A stretch of DNA of 64,000 bases from Actinocatenispora thailandica (lineage in GTDB: Bacteria > Actinomycetota > Actinomycetes > Mycobacteriales > Micromonosporaceae): positions 5,826,198 through 5,890,197 of the forward strand of contig NZ_AP023355.1 of NCBI RefSeq assembly GCF_016865425.1, written 5' to 3'. Made by a program: the position numbers and the translations under genes. The notes under the pieces were generated by a model, which ran no database searches, was not told the origin of the DNA, and was given only the letters and a program-made list of their open reading frames with translations. Every line of letters begins with the position of its first letter. Position 1 is the first letter of the stretch. Shown in pieces: positions 36,856 to 45,736 of this stretch.

Positions 36856-37227
36856 ATGGCAGACATTCGTCGCCTACCCGGTACCAACACCGACCGGTGG
36901 GACTGGCAGCTCGCCGGCAACTGCCGTGGGTTGGACAGCGCGATGTTCTTCCATCCCGACGGCGAGCGCGGGCCGTCCCGGGCCCGCCGCGAGCGGGCCG
37001 CGAAGACCGTCTGCGGTACCTGCCCGGTACGGGCCCAGTGCGCCGCGCACGCCCTGACCGTGCACGAGCCGTACGGCGTGTGGGGCGGGCTGAGCGAGTC
37101 CGAGCGGCAGCGGCTGATCGACGGCGGCTGGGAGGACCTGGCCGACCGGCGCCGGCACCGGGTCGACCTGCGCCGGCTCGACGCCCGCCTGTCCGGCGCC
37201 GACGAACCCGAACTGGCCTCCGCCTAG
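36856..37227 (+). CDS. whiB3: WhiB-family iron-sulfur regulator (WhiB3/WhiD group)
   Basis: The 123-residue protein has the four cluster cysteines Cys23, Cys53, Cys56 and Cys62 (NCRG, VCGTCPVRAQC) and the GVWGG turn at 74-78, followed by a basic tail for DNA contact. Such proteins bind a 4Fe-4S cluster and the primary sigma factor and respond to redox or nitric oxide. The neighbourhood (helical-repeat gene divergent, groEL convergent) is that of M. tuberculosis whiB3 and Streptomyces whiD. A strong ribosome site lies just upstream. Confidence 0.93.
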   Translation: MADIRRLPGTNTDRWDWQLAGNCRGLDSAMFFHPDGERGPSRARRERAAKTVCGTCPVRAQCAAHALTVHEPYGVWGGLSESERQRLIDGGWEDLADRRRHRVDLRRLDARLSGADEPELASA

Positions 37228-37232
37228 AAACC

Positions 37233-37270
37233 CGACGAAGCGGGCCACCTCGAGGTGGCCCGCTTCGTCG
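37233..37270. terminator. Perfect 38-nt palindrome, bidirectional terminator
   Basis: CGACGAAGCGGGCCACCT (37233-37250) is followed by CG and then the exact reverse complement to 37270, and on the plus strand by TGTCGTGTTT. It lies five bases after the whiB stop and between convergent whiB and groEL, so it probably ends whiB transcription and stops readthrough from groEL. Confidence 0.85.
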
Positions 37271-37320
37271 TGTCGTGTTTCGGCGCCCACAGCACCCCGT
37301 GGGGCGTGAGCGAGCCGCGG

Positions 37321-37403
37321 CCCGTTCGGCCGCTGGCAAGCCGAGGCGAGGCGCCGGGCGCGAACCCAAGCCTCGAATCGGCGCCGTCCAGCGGGCAAAC
37401 GGG
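37321..37403. repeat. ~85-bp inverted-repeat element, copy 2
   Basis: CCCGTTCGGCCGCTGG (37321-37336) pairs imperfectly with CCAGCGGGCAAACGGG (37388-37403). The right side and its flank, AGCGGGCAAACGGGCCCGGC followed by GCAGC, differ by only one base from copy 1 at 14498 onward. The element lies 20 bp downstream of the groEL stop. It may be a processing or stabilising hairpin for the groESL message. Confidence 0.6.
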
Positions 37404-37423
37404 CCCGGCGCAGCGTCCCTGAG

Positions 37424-39127
<1,704 letters not shown>

Positions 39128-39138
39128 TTACGAGAGCG

Positions 39139-39447
39139 TCACTTCTCGACGATCGCGAGGACGTCACGCGCGGAGAGGATCAGGTAGTCCTCGCCCGCGT
39201 ACTTGACCTCGGTGCCGCCGTACTTCGAGTAGATGACGACGTCGCCTTCCTTGACGTCGACCGGGACACGGTTGCCCTTGTCGTCGATCCGGCCGGGGCC
39301 GACGGCGAGGACGGTGCCCTCCTGCGGCTTCTCCTTGGCGGTGTCGGGAATCACGATGCCCGACGCGGTCGTGGTCTCAGCCTCGTTGGCCTGGACCACG
39401 ATCCGGTCCTCCAACGGCTTGATCGCAACCTTGGTCGCGGTGGTCAC
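39139..39447 (-). CDS. groES: 10-kDa co-chaperonin GroES
   Basis: The 102-residue protein has the mobile loop [20 protein letters not shown] and the roof loop, and ends [18 protein letters not shown]. It caps the GroEL ring. It is the first gene of the groESL operon, with a 170-bp leader that carries one sigma-70-like promoter and two CIRCE-type operators. Confidence 0.97.
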   Translation of the reverse strand: MTTATKVAIKPLEDRIVVQANEAETTTASGIVIPDTAKEKPQEGTVLAVGPGRIDDKGNRVPVDVKEGDVVIYSKYGGTEVKYAGEDYLILSARDVLAIVEK

Positions 39448-39585
39448 GGCAAGACCCTCCTGGGGTACTCATCTGCATGCCTTTGGGTGACCGGCGGATC
39501 CGTCGTCGCGGGTGGCCGGACCGCTGGCCAGTGTCATGTGTCGACACTCTCAGAAGCTCTAACGAGGGCACCTGACGGCGCTTCG
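39448..39585. other. groES leader, no gene seen
   Basis: This is the 5' untranslated region between the CIRCE operators and groES. GTGTCGACAC, a 10-nt palindrome, lies at 39538-39547. An AGGAG-like ribosome site (complement of CCCTCCTGGG) lies just before the groES start. Confidence 0.5.
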
Positions 39586-39612
39586 TTAGCACCCCTGTCG
39601 CGAGAGTGCTAA
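39586..39612. promoter_or_regulatory. CIRCE operator 1 (HrcA site)
   Basis: TTAGCACCC-N9-GAGTGCTAA matches the CIRCE consensus TTAGCACTC-N9-GAGTGCTAA with one change in the left arm. It lies just downstream of the predicted -10 box of the groES promoter, where HrcA would block transcription in the absence of heat stress. Confidence 0.92.
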
Positions 39613-39616
39613 CCGA

Positions 39617-39646
39617 AGGTTAGGTCGACGATTGGCACTCCGTCAA
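39617..39646 (-). promoter_or_regulatory. groESL promoter
   Basis: On the minus strand TTGACG (39646-39641) and TAACCT (39622-39617) are 18 bp apart, a good vegetative sigma-factor promoter. The -35 box lies inside the second CIRCE-like repeat and the -10 box lies just before the first. Confidence 0.75.
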
Positions 39647-39658
39647 GGAGAGTGCCAA
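39632..39658. promoter_or_regulatory. CIRCE-like operator 2
   Basis: TTGGCACTC-N9-GAGTGCCAA is a perfect 9-bp inverted repeat with CIRCE spacing and one symmetric change (TTAG to TTGG). It covers the -35 box. Together with operator 1 it brackets the promoter, so HrcA repression should be tight. Confidence 0.88.
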
Positions 39659-39748
39659 TCGCCACGCCGATGTTTCGGCCGGCCGGAGCGAACGCTACGC
39701 GCCCCGCCGCCCGCCGCCGCAGACTGGAGGTGGACGGAGGTGAGCAGC

Positions 39749-39949
39749 ATGCGGGCGTCAGTTGGCGAACATCTGCACGTACACGGCCGTACGGTCGGCG
39801 AGCACGACCGGGTCGGGGAGATCGTCGAGGTGCGCGGCGAGCACGGCACCCCGCCGTACCTGGTCCGATTCCCCGACGGGCACGAGAACCTGGTGTACCC
39901 GGGGCCGGACTGCGTGGTCGACGAACAGGCCACCGGGCACCGAACCTGA
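39749..39949 (+). CDS. DUF1918 family small protein
   Basis: The 66-residue protein starts at 39749, eight bases after GGAGG. It has the family's beta-barrel pattern GEHLHVHGRTVGEHDRVGEI, EVRGEHGTPPYLVRFPDGHE and YPGPDCVV. Such small proteins are frequent in actinobacteria; function unknown. It is divergent from groES. Confidence 0.9.
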   Translation: MRASVGEHLHVHGRTVGEHDRVGEIVEVRGEHGTPPYLVRFPDGHENLVYPGPDCVVDEQATGHRT

Positions 39950-40018
39950 CGAATCATCCGCTCGGACCGCCCGCGGGTGGTCGACGCGGCCGATCCGGGC
40001 TGGGGCACCATCGGCACG

Positions 40019-41203
40019 GTGACCCCGGAACAGGTGACGATGCTGCGGTCCGCGGCCGGCCGCGAGGCGCTGACCGCCGCGGCGGCACTGGCGGACACCG
40101 ACCTGCTCGCCGCCGTCGAGCGGCTGCGCCGGGCCGGTCGCAGCCCGGAGCTCGCCGCGGCAGCGCTCGGTCAGGCGCGGCTGCGGCAGCGCGGCGCCGG
40201 CAAGTTCGGTGCCGACGCCGACCTGCTGCTGTTCACCGACGACGGCCTGCAGCAGGCGACCCGGCCGGTCGTCGCGGCCCGCCGGGCCCGCCGCCTCGCC
40301 GCCGCCGGCCACACCCACGTGCTCGACCTGTGCTGCGGGATCGGGTCGGACGCGATCGCGTTCGCCCGCGCCGGCCTGGCGGTCACCGCGGTCGACGCCG
40401 ACCCCGGTACCGCGGCCGTCGCCGCCGCCAACGCCGCGGAGCTCGGGCTCGCCGACCGGATCGAGGTCCGCGTCGGGGACGCCGCCACGGTGCACCGGGA
40501 GCTGTCCGGGCGTGGCGGCGCGGTGTTCTGCGATCCGGCCCGGCGGGCCGGCGGTCGCCGGGTGTTCGACCCCGCCGCGTACTCCCCGCCGTGGGACTTC
40601 CTGCTGTCCCTCACCGGCTCGGCGGCCTGCCTGAAACTCGGGCCCGGCATCGACCACGCGCTGCTGCCGCCCGGCGTCGAGGCCGAATGGGTCTCGGTGC
40701 GGGGCGAGGTCGTCGAGGCCGCGCTGTGGTGCGGGCCGCTCGCCCGGGTGCCGCGGCGGGCCACGGTACTGGACGGTACGTCGGCCGCCGAACTCACCGG
40801 GGACGGCACCCGCGAGGCGCCGGTCGCACCGCTGCGCCGCTACCTGTACGAGCCGGACGGCGCGGTGCTGCGCGCGCACCTGGTCGCCGAACTCGCCGAG
40901 GCGATCGACGGCAGCATCGGCGAGCCCGGCGTCGGGTACCTGTACACCGACGCCGAGGTGGCCACGCCGTTCGCCCGCGGGTACCGGATCGACGAGGTGC
41001 TGCCGTTCTCGGTGAAGCGGTTGCGGGCGGCGCTGCGGGCCCGCGACATCGGGGTGGTGACCATCAAGAAGCGCGGCATCGCGCTCGACCCGGACGCGCT
41101 GCGGCGCTCGCTGAAACCCTCCGGGGCCGGCACCGCGACGGTGCTGGTCACCCGGATCGCCGGCGCACCCACCGCGCTGCTCGCCCGGCCGCTGGCGCAC
41201 TGA
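40019..41203 (+). CDS. Class I SAM-dependent methyltransferase with THUMP-like C-terminal region
   Basis: The product is 394 residues from GTG 40019; GTG 39977 would add 14 residues. The helical N-terminus reads LADTDLLAAVERLRRAGRSP then QRGAGKFGADADLLLFTDDG. The Rossmann core has HVLDLCCGIGSDAIAFARAG with SAM motif I, AVDADPGT, and VFCDPARR in the motif IV position. The C-terminal part (YLYEPDGAVLRAHLVAEL, then DVGVVTIKKRG-like) resembles THUMP-like regions. The DPARR motif suggests a nucleic acid or small-molecule target; which one is not known. Confidence 0.85.
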   Translation: MTPEQVTMLRSAAGREALTAAAALADTDLLAAVERLRRAGRSPELAAAALGQARLRQRGAGKFGADADLLLFTDDGLQQATRPVVAARRARRLAAAGHTHVLDLCCGIGSDAIAFARAGLAVTAVDADPGTAAVAAANAAELGLADRIEVRVGDAATVHRELSGRGGAVFCDPARRAGGRRVFDPAAYSPPWDFLLSLTGSAACLKLGPGIDHALLPPGVEAEWVSVRGEVVEAALWCGPLARVPRRATVLDGTSAAELTGDGTREAPVAPLRRYLYEPDGAVLRAHLVAELAEAIDGSIGEPGVGYLYTDAEVATPFARGYRIDEVLPFSVKRLRAALRARDIGVVTIKKRGIALDPDALRRSLKPSGAGTATVLVTRIAGAPTALLARPLAH

Positions 41204-41320
41204 ACCGCGGCCCGAAAAGGAGCGGCTCCGGCCGCTGGCGCGCTGAACCGCGGCCCGAAAAGCAGCGGCTCCGGCCGCTGGGACGCTGAACCGCGGCCGG
41301 GGAAATGAGCGGCTCCGGCC
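41191..41320 (+). repeat. 43-bp tandem repeat, three copies, each with a UNCG hairpin
   Basis: Units begin at 41191, 41234 and 41277. Each contains GCTG-GCG-ACTGAACCGCGGCC (or near), then AGCGGCTCCGGCCGCT, a 6-bp stem closed by a C(TCCG)G tetraloop. The first unit includes the last codons and stop of the methyltransferase gene, so the array looks like duplication of the gene's end. It lies between that gene and the YbaK-type gene and may act as a triple terminator or spacer. Confidence 0.85.
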
Positions 41321-41346
41321 GCTCGACGCGGGTAACGTGCCGCACC

Positions 41347-41826
41347 GTGGCAGGCAAAGGTACCCCGGCGACCGCGCTGGTCGCCCGGGAACGAGTGACC
41401 CACCGGGTGCACGAGTACGCCCACGATCCGCGCGCCGAGTCGTACGGCGAGGAGGCCGCCGCGGCGCTCGGGGTGCCGCCGGAACGGGTGTTCAAGACGC
41501 TGGTGGCCGAGGTGGACGGGGCGCTGACGGTGGCGGTCGTGCCGGTCACCGGCTCGCTCGACCTGAAGGCGCTGGCCGCGGCGGCCGGCGGGAAGAAGGC
41601 GACGATGGCCGATCCGGTGGCGGCCGAGCGCGCCACCGGGTACGTGCGCGGCGGCATCAGCCCGCTCGGCCAGCGCAAGCGGCTGCGTACCGTCATCGAC
41701 TCGTCGGCCGAGGGGTACCCGACGGTGTTCTGTTCGGCGGGGCGACGCGGCCTGGAGCTGGAACTGGCCGCCGCCGACCTGGCTCGCCTGCTGGCCGCCG
41801 TCACCGCTCCGATCGCCGGGCACTGA
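41347..41826 (+). CDS. ybaK: Cys-tRNA(Pro) deacylase, YbaK type
   Basis: The 159-residue protein starts with GTG at 41347. It has the YbaK/ProX fold: HRVHEYAHDPRAESYGEEAA, GVPPERVFKTLVAEVDG with the conserved lysine, KKATMADPVAAERATGYVRG and GGISPLGQRKRLRTVIDSSA. It hydrolyses Cys-tRNA(Pro) formed by prolyl-tRNA synthetase, a translation quality-control step. Confidence 0.93.
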   Translation: MAGKGTPATALVARERVTHRVHEYAHDPRAESYGEEAAAALGVPPERVFKTLVAEVDGALTVAVVPVTGSLDLKALAAAAGGKKATMADPVAAERATGYVRGGISPLGQRKRLRTVIDSSAEGYPTVFCSAGRRGLELELAAADLARLLAAVTAPIAGH

Positions 41827-41935
41827 CCGGCCGCTGCGGGGCGCGATGCCCCGCACCGGCTCCCGAAGGACGCGCCGGATCGGGGTACCGGAAAACTGCG
41901 GGACGGTCCGGCGGGATGCCGGCTACGGTCGGCCG

Positions 41936-42502
41936 GTGGACATCAACCTGGCGGAGAAGCCGACCCTGACCGGCGAGCGGGTGCTGCTGCGGCCGGTCGA
42001 CGTGGCCGACACCGACGTGCTGCTCGCGGCGATGGAGGACCCGGAGGTCCAGCGGCTGACCGGCAGCCACCCCCGGCCGTACGACTCGTCGCCCGAGCTG
42101 CGGCGGCGCGCGGTCGAGGAGTGGTACCGGACCCGGCACGACCACGACGACCGGCTGGACCTGGCCATCGTCGACCGGGCGAGCGGCGAGTGCACCGGCG
42201 AGATCGTGCTCAACGAACTGTCCGTGCCGGACCGCTCGGTCAACCTGCGCATCATGATCGCGCCGCGGTGGGTCGGCCGCGGCCTGGGCAGCGCCGCGAT
42301 CTCGCTGCTGCTCGACCACGCGTTCGACACCGTCGGGCTGCACCGGGTCTCGCTCGGCGTCTACCCGTTCAACCCACGCGCGGTGCACGTGTACGAGAAG
42401 GCCGGGTTCCAGGTCGAGGGCCGGTTCCGGGACGCGCTGCGCTGGGACGGCGAGTACGTCGACGAGATCATGATGTCGGTACTGGACACCGATCCGCGCT
42501 GA
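41936..42502 (+). CDS. GNAT acetyltransferase, RimJ/RimL type
   Basis: The 188-residue protein starts with GTG at 41936. It opens with LTGERVLLRPVDVADTDVLL as in RimJ/RimL-like proteins. The acetyl-CoA motif is IAPRWVGRGLGSAAISLLLD, then HRVSLGVYPFNPRAVHVYEK and AGFQVEGRFRDALRWDGEY. It probably acetylates a protein N-terminus or a small amine; the target is unknown. Confidence 0.9.
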   Translation: MDINLAEKPTLTGERVLLRPVDVADTDVLLAAMEDPEVQRLTGSHPRPYDSSPELRRRAVEEWYRTRHDHDDRLDLAIVDRASGECTGEIVLNELSVPDRSVNLRIMIAPRWVGRGLGSAAISLLLDHAFDTVGLHRVSLGVYPFNPRAVHVYEKAGFQVEGRFRDALRWDGEYVDEIMMSVLDTDPR

Positions 42503-42586
42503 CCGGTTCGCAGCGGCGCCGGCCGGTGGCGGAGGCTCGCGGCGGGCCCGCCCGGCGCCGGCGGCCGGCACGGCACCGGCCTCCGG

Positions 42587-43759
42587 TCAGGCCGGCACCG
42601 GGTCCGCGGTGCCGGGCAGCACGTCCGCGGTGCACCGGTGGATGCGCAACACCGCGAGCCGCGCCCCGGTGAGCAGCCCGTACCGCTCGATCGCAAGCCG
42701 GCCGTAGCGCGAGCAGGTCGGCGCGTACCGGCACCGGGTCGGCAGCCGCGGCGAGATCCGTTGGTACGCCCGGATCGCGGCGACCCCGGCGCGGGCCGGC
42801 ACCCCGACCCGGCGGGCGGGCCCGGCCCCGGCCGGCCGAGGCCGGGCCGGCACAACGGCCGGGCGGGCCGGTAGGTCGGCCGCACCCGCCGGCACGGACG
42901 GACCGGTCGCGGTGCGGTGCAGGTACGGCAGGCCGGTGCCGGCCAGCGACACGAGCAGCGTGTGCGCGGTGTTCGAGCAGCCACCGCCGCTGCTGCCGCA
43001 CCCCGGGTCGGAGCCGGCGCAGCCGCCCGACGGACCGGCGCACGAGTCGTCCAGCTGCTTGCCGCAGTCGCTGCCGGTGCCACTGCAGGCCGAGTCGCAC
43101 GCCTTGCCGGCCGGATCACAGTTGACCCCCTCGACCGTGCACCCGGCGTTGCCGGTACCGGTCGGGCCACCGGTGGCGCCGCCACCCACACCCGTCGGAT
43201 CGCCGGTCGGGCCGCCACCGGCACCGGGCGTCCATGGGGTGTGGCCGGGCGTCGGGCGGCCCGAACCGGCGCCGGACAACGGGCCCGGACCGGACGAGGG
43301 GCCGGCACCGGGCGCCGCGGGCGCACCGTGGCCGGGACGCTGGGTGAGCCAGACGACCAGCACGCCGATCGCGAGCGAACCCAACGCGACCAGCGCGGCG
43401 AGGCCGCCCAGCCACCGCCACGGCCGCCGCGGTACCAGCCGTCGCCAGCCGCCCGGCGGCCCCGGCGCCCCGGCGGCATCGGCCGGGTCCGCCCCGGCAT
43501 GCGGGGACGCCGGTACGACGGCCCGGCCCGTCACCGCACCAGCCCCGGCGCCGCCCGCGGCGGCCTGGGTGGCCCGGCCGCCCGGCCCGCGGCAGCCGCT
43601 CTCCTCCGCCGCCGACCCACCGGCGCCCCCCGGCTCCCCGGCCGGCCGGGCGTCGCCTGGCGGCTCGGCCGCCTCGGGCCGGCCCGCCCCCTCGGCACCG
43701 CCGGGTTCCGCTGGTCCGGCCGCCGGTGGCGGGTCGTCGGGTCGGGACGGATCGGTCAC
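42587..43759 (-). CDS. Single-span membrane protein with Cys-rich segment and C-terminal YidD domain
   Basis: The 390-residue protein has four parts. Residues 1-105 are low-complexity Pro/Gly/Ala. Residues 117-138 form one membrane span (WLGGLAALVALGSLAIGVLV). Residues 145-265 are Gly/Pro-rich with nine cysteines at 207, 214, 221, 225, 232, 240, 247, 254 and 261. Residues 325-390 are a YidD domain: IRAYQRISPRLPTRCRYAPT, CSRYGRLAIERYGLLTG, and TADPVP at the end. Free-standing YidD proteins are about 80-100 residues and assist YidC-mediated membrane insertion. The fusion and Cys-rich spacer are unusual. It lies 99 bp after the ABC exporter pair, on the same strand. Confidence 0.82.
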   Translation of the reverse strand: MTDPSRPDDPPPAAGPAEPGGAEGAGRPEAAEPPGDARPAGEPGGAGGSAAEESGCRGPGGRATQAAAGGAGAGAVTGRAVVPASPHAGADPADAAGAPGPPGGWRRLVPRRPWRWLGGLAALVALGSLAIGVLVVWLTQRPGHGAPAAPGAGPSSGPGPLSGAGSGRPTPGHTPWTPGAGGGPTGDPTGVGGGATGGPTGTGNAGCTVEGVNCDPAGKACDSACSGTGSDCGKQLDDSCAGPSGGCAGSDPGCGSSGGGCSNTAHTLLVSLAGTGLPYLHRTATGPSVPAGAADLPARPAVVPARPRPAGAGPARRVGVPARAGVAAIRAYQRISPRLPTRCRYAPTCSRYGRLAIERYGLLTGARLAVLRIHRCTADVLPGTADPVPA

Positions 43760-43858
43760 GATGCCTCCAGGAGATCGGCCGACATCATCACCGACCCACG
43801 CAACCCGGGCGACCCCGCCCGCCGGCCGGGTCGGTGCCGGCCCACCGGCCGGGCCGGG

Positions 43859-45736
43859 TCAGGGTCGGCCGTGCCAGGACTCCCAGAGCGCGGCGTAGTC
43901 GCCGCCGGCAGCGACCAGCTCGGCGTGCGAACCGAGCTCGACGATCCGGCCGTCCGCGACGACGGCGACCCGGTCCGCGTCGTGCGCGGTGTGCAACCGG
44001 TGCGCGATCGCGATCACGGTACGGCCGTCGAGCACGGCGCCGAGCGAACGCTCCAGGTGCCGGGCGGCGCGCGGGTCGATCAGCGAGGTCGCCTCGTCGA
44101 GTACCAGGGTGTGCGGGTCGGCGAGCACCAGCCGGGCGAGCGCCAACTGCTGCGCCTGCGCCGCGGACAGCTCGGTACCGCCGGAGCCGACCACGGTGGC
44201 CAGCCCGTCCGGCAGCGCGTCGGCCCAGCCGATCGCGTCGACGGCGCGCAGCGCGGCCCGTACCTCGGCCTCGCTCGCGTCCGGCCGCGGCAGCGACACG
44301 TTGTCGGCGACGGTACCGACGAACACGTGGTGCTCCTGGGTCACCAGCGCCACCTCGCGGCGCCGGCGGGCCAGCGGCAGCGAGGTCAGCGGTACGCCGC
44401 CGATGGTCACCGAACCTTCCCGCGGCGGGTGGATGCCGGCGAGCAGCCGGCCCAGCGTCGACTTGCCCGCGCCGGACGGGCCCACCATCGCCAGCCGTTC
44501 GCCCGGTCGTACCGCGAGGTCGATGCCGCGCAACACGTCCCGACCGTCCACATAGGAGTAATGCAGGCCGGCGGCGACCAGGGTCGGCGCGGTGTCCCCT
44601 TCGCCGCGCCCGCACGCATGGTCCCCTTCGCCGGGCCTCCGCGCGGTGTCCCCTTCGCCGGACCCCCGCGCGGTGTCTGCTTCGCCGGGCCTCTGCGCGG
44701 TGTCTGCTTCGCCGGGCCCCCGCGCGCTGCCCGCTGGGGTGCGTCCCCGCCCGTCGCCCGGTTCGGCGGAGACGCCGAGCAGGCGGGCCAGCGAGGCGCC
44801 GCCGACCTGCAACTCGTCCAGCCAGGACAGCAGCCGGTCGACCGGGTCGATCAGCTGCTGCACGTACAGCGTGGCGGCCGTGACCTGGCCGAGGCTGGCC
44901 ATGCCGTGCGTGTAGAGCAGCCCGCCGACCAGCAGCGTCGCCACCACCGGAAGGACGTAGCTGACCTCCGCGGCGGGGAACCACACCGACCGCAGGAACA
45001 GCGTGTACCGCTCGGCCGCGAACGACCGCCCGATGTCGCCGTCGGTGCGCCGGATCCGCTGCCGGGCCAGCCGCAGCGCCTCGACGGTACGGGCGCCCTC
45101 GACGGTCTCGGCCAGCCCCTCGTTGACGTCCGAGTACGCGGCGTTCTCGCGCAGGTAGCCGGCGGTGGCACGGCGCAGGTACCAGCGGGTCGAGACCCAC
45201 AGGATCGGCACCGCGATCAGGCAGGGCAGCGCGACGAGCGGGCCGACCAGGGCCAGCGCGCCGAGCGTGAGGACGGTCGTGACCAGCGCGATGAGCGTCT
45301 CCGGCGCGGCGAACCGGACCGTGCGGGCGAGCGCGTCGACGTCCCGGGAGGTGCGGGTCAGCAGGTCACCGGTGCCGGCACGCTCCACCGTGGACAGCGG
45401 CAGGGACAGTACCCGGCGGACGAACTCCTCGCGCAGCTCGGCCAGCACCCGCTCGCCGAGCCGGAACGACACCAGCCGGGCGAAGCGGGTCAGCACCGAC
45501 TGGCCGATCACGAACGCCGCGATCGCCAGCGCCACCTTGTCCACCGTGACCCGGGTGGTCCCATCCTGTACCGCCTGCACCAGGTTGCCGAGCAGCCGCG
45601 GCGCGCCGAGACCGGCGACGGCCGCCAGCGCGTGCAGGACCAGCGCGGTCACCAGCGCCTTCGGGTGCCGCCGGGCGAGGGTACGGGCGTACCGCCGGAC
45701 CTGGGCCGGCGTCGCCACCGGCAGCTGCACCGTCAT
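43859..45736 (-). CDS. ABC exporter half-transporter, ATP-binding competent subunit
   Basis: The 625-residue protein has a six-span exporter domain (about 1-320) and an ATPase domain (about 385-625). Walker A is GPSGAGKST (419-427), the Q-loop TQEHHVF, Walker B LVLDEATS with Asp547 and Glu548, and the switch is AHRLH. The signature, normally LSGGQ, is LSAAQ (523-527). The linker at 341-385 is five 9-residue repeats of the type PGEADTAQR. It starts ATGA-overlapped with the partner gene and should form a heterodimer with it. Substrate unknown. Confidence 0.9.
   Translation of the reverse strand: MTVQLPVATPAQVRRYARTLARRHPKALVTALVLHALAAVAGLGAPRLLGNLVQAVQDGTTRVTVDKVALAIAAFVIGQSVLTRFARLVSFRLGERVLAELREEFVRRVLSLPLSTVERAGTGDLLTRTSRDVDALARTVRFAAPETLIALVTTVLTLGALALVGPLVALPCLIAVPILWVSTRWYLRRATAGYLRENAAYSDVNEGLAETVEGARTVEALRLARQRIRRTDGDIGRSFAAERYTLFLRSVWFPAAEVSYVLPVVATLLVGGLLYTHGMASLGQVTAATLYVQQLIDPVDRLLSWLDELQVGGASLARLLGVSAEPGDGRGRTPAGSARGPGEADTAQRPGEADTARGSGEGDTARRPGEGDHACGRGEGDTAPTLVAAGLHYSYVDGRDVLRGIDLAVRPGERLAMVGPSGAGKSTLGRLLAGIHPPREGSVTIGGVPLTSLPLARRRREVALVTQEHHVFVGTVADNVSLPRPDASEAEVRAALRAVDAIGWADALPDGLATVVGSGGTELSAAQAQQLALARLVLADPHTLVLDEATSLIDPRAARHLERSLGAVLDGRTVIAIAHRLHTAHDADRVAVVADGRIVELGSHAELVAAGGDYAALWESWHGRP
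44582..44716. repeat. 27-bp coding tandem repeat, five copies
   Basis: Five 27-bp units code for residues 341-385, the linker between membrane and ATPase domains: PGEADTAQR, PGEADTARG, SGEGDTARR, PGEGDHACG, RGEGDTAPT. Copy-number change would alter linker length without a frameshift. Confidence 0.85.
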
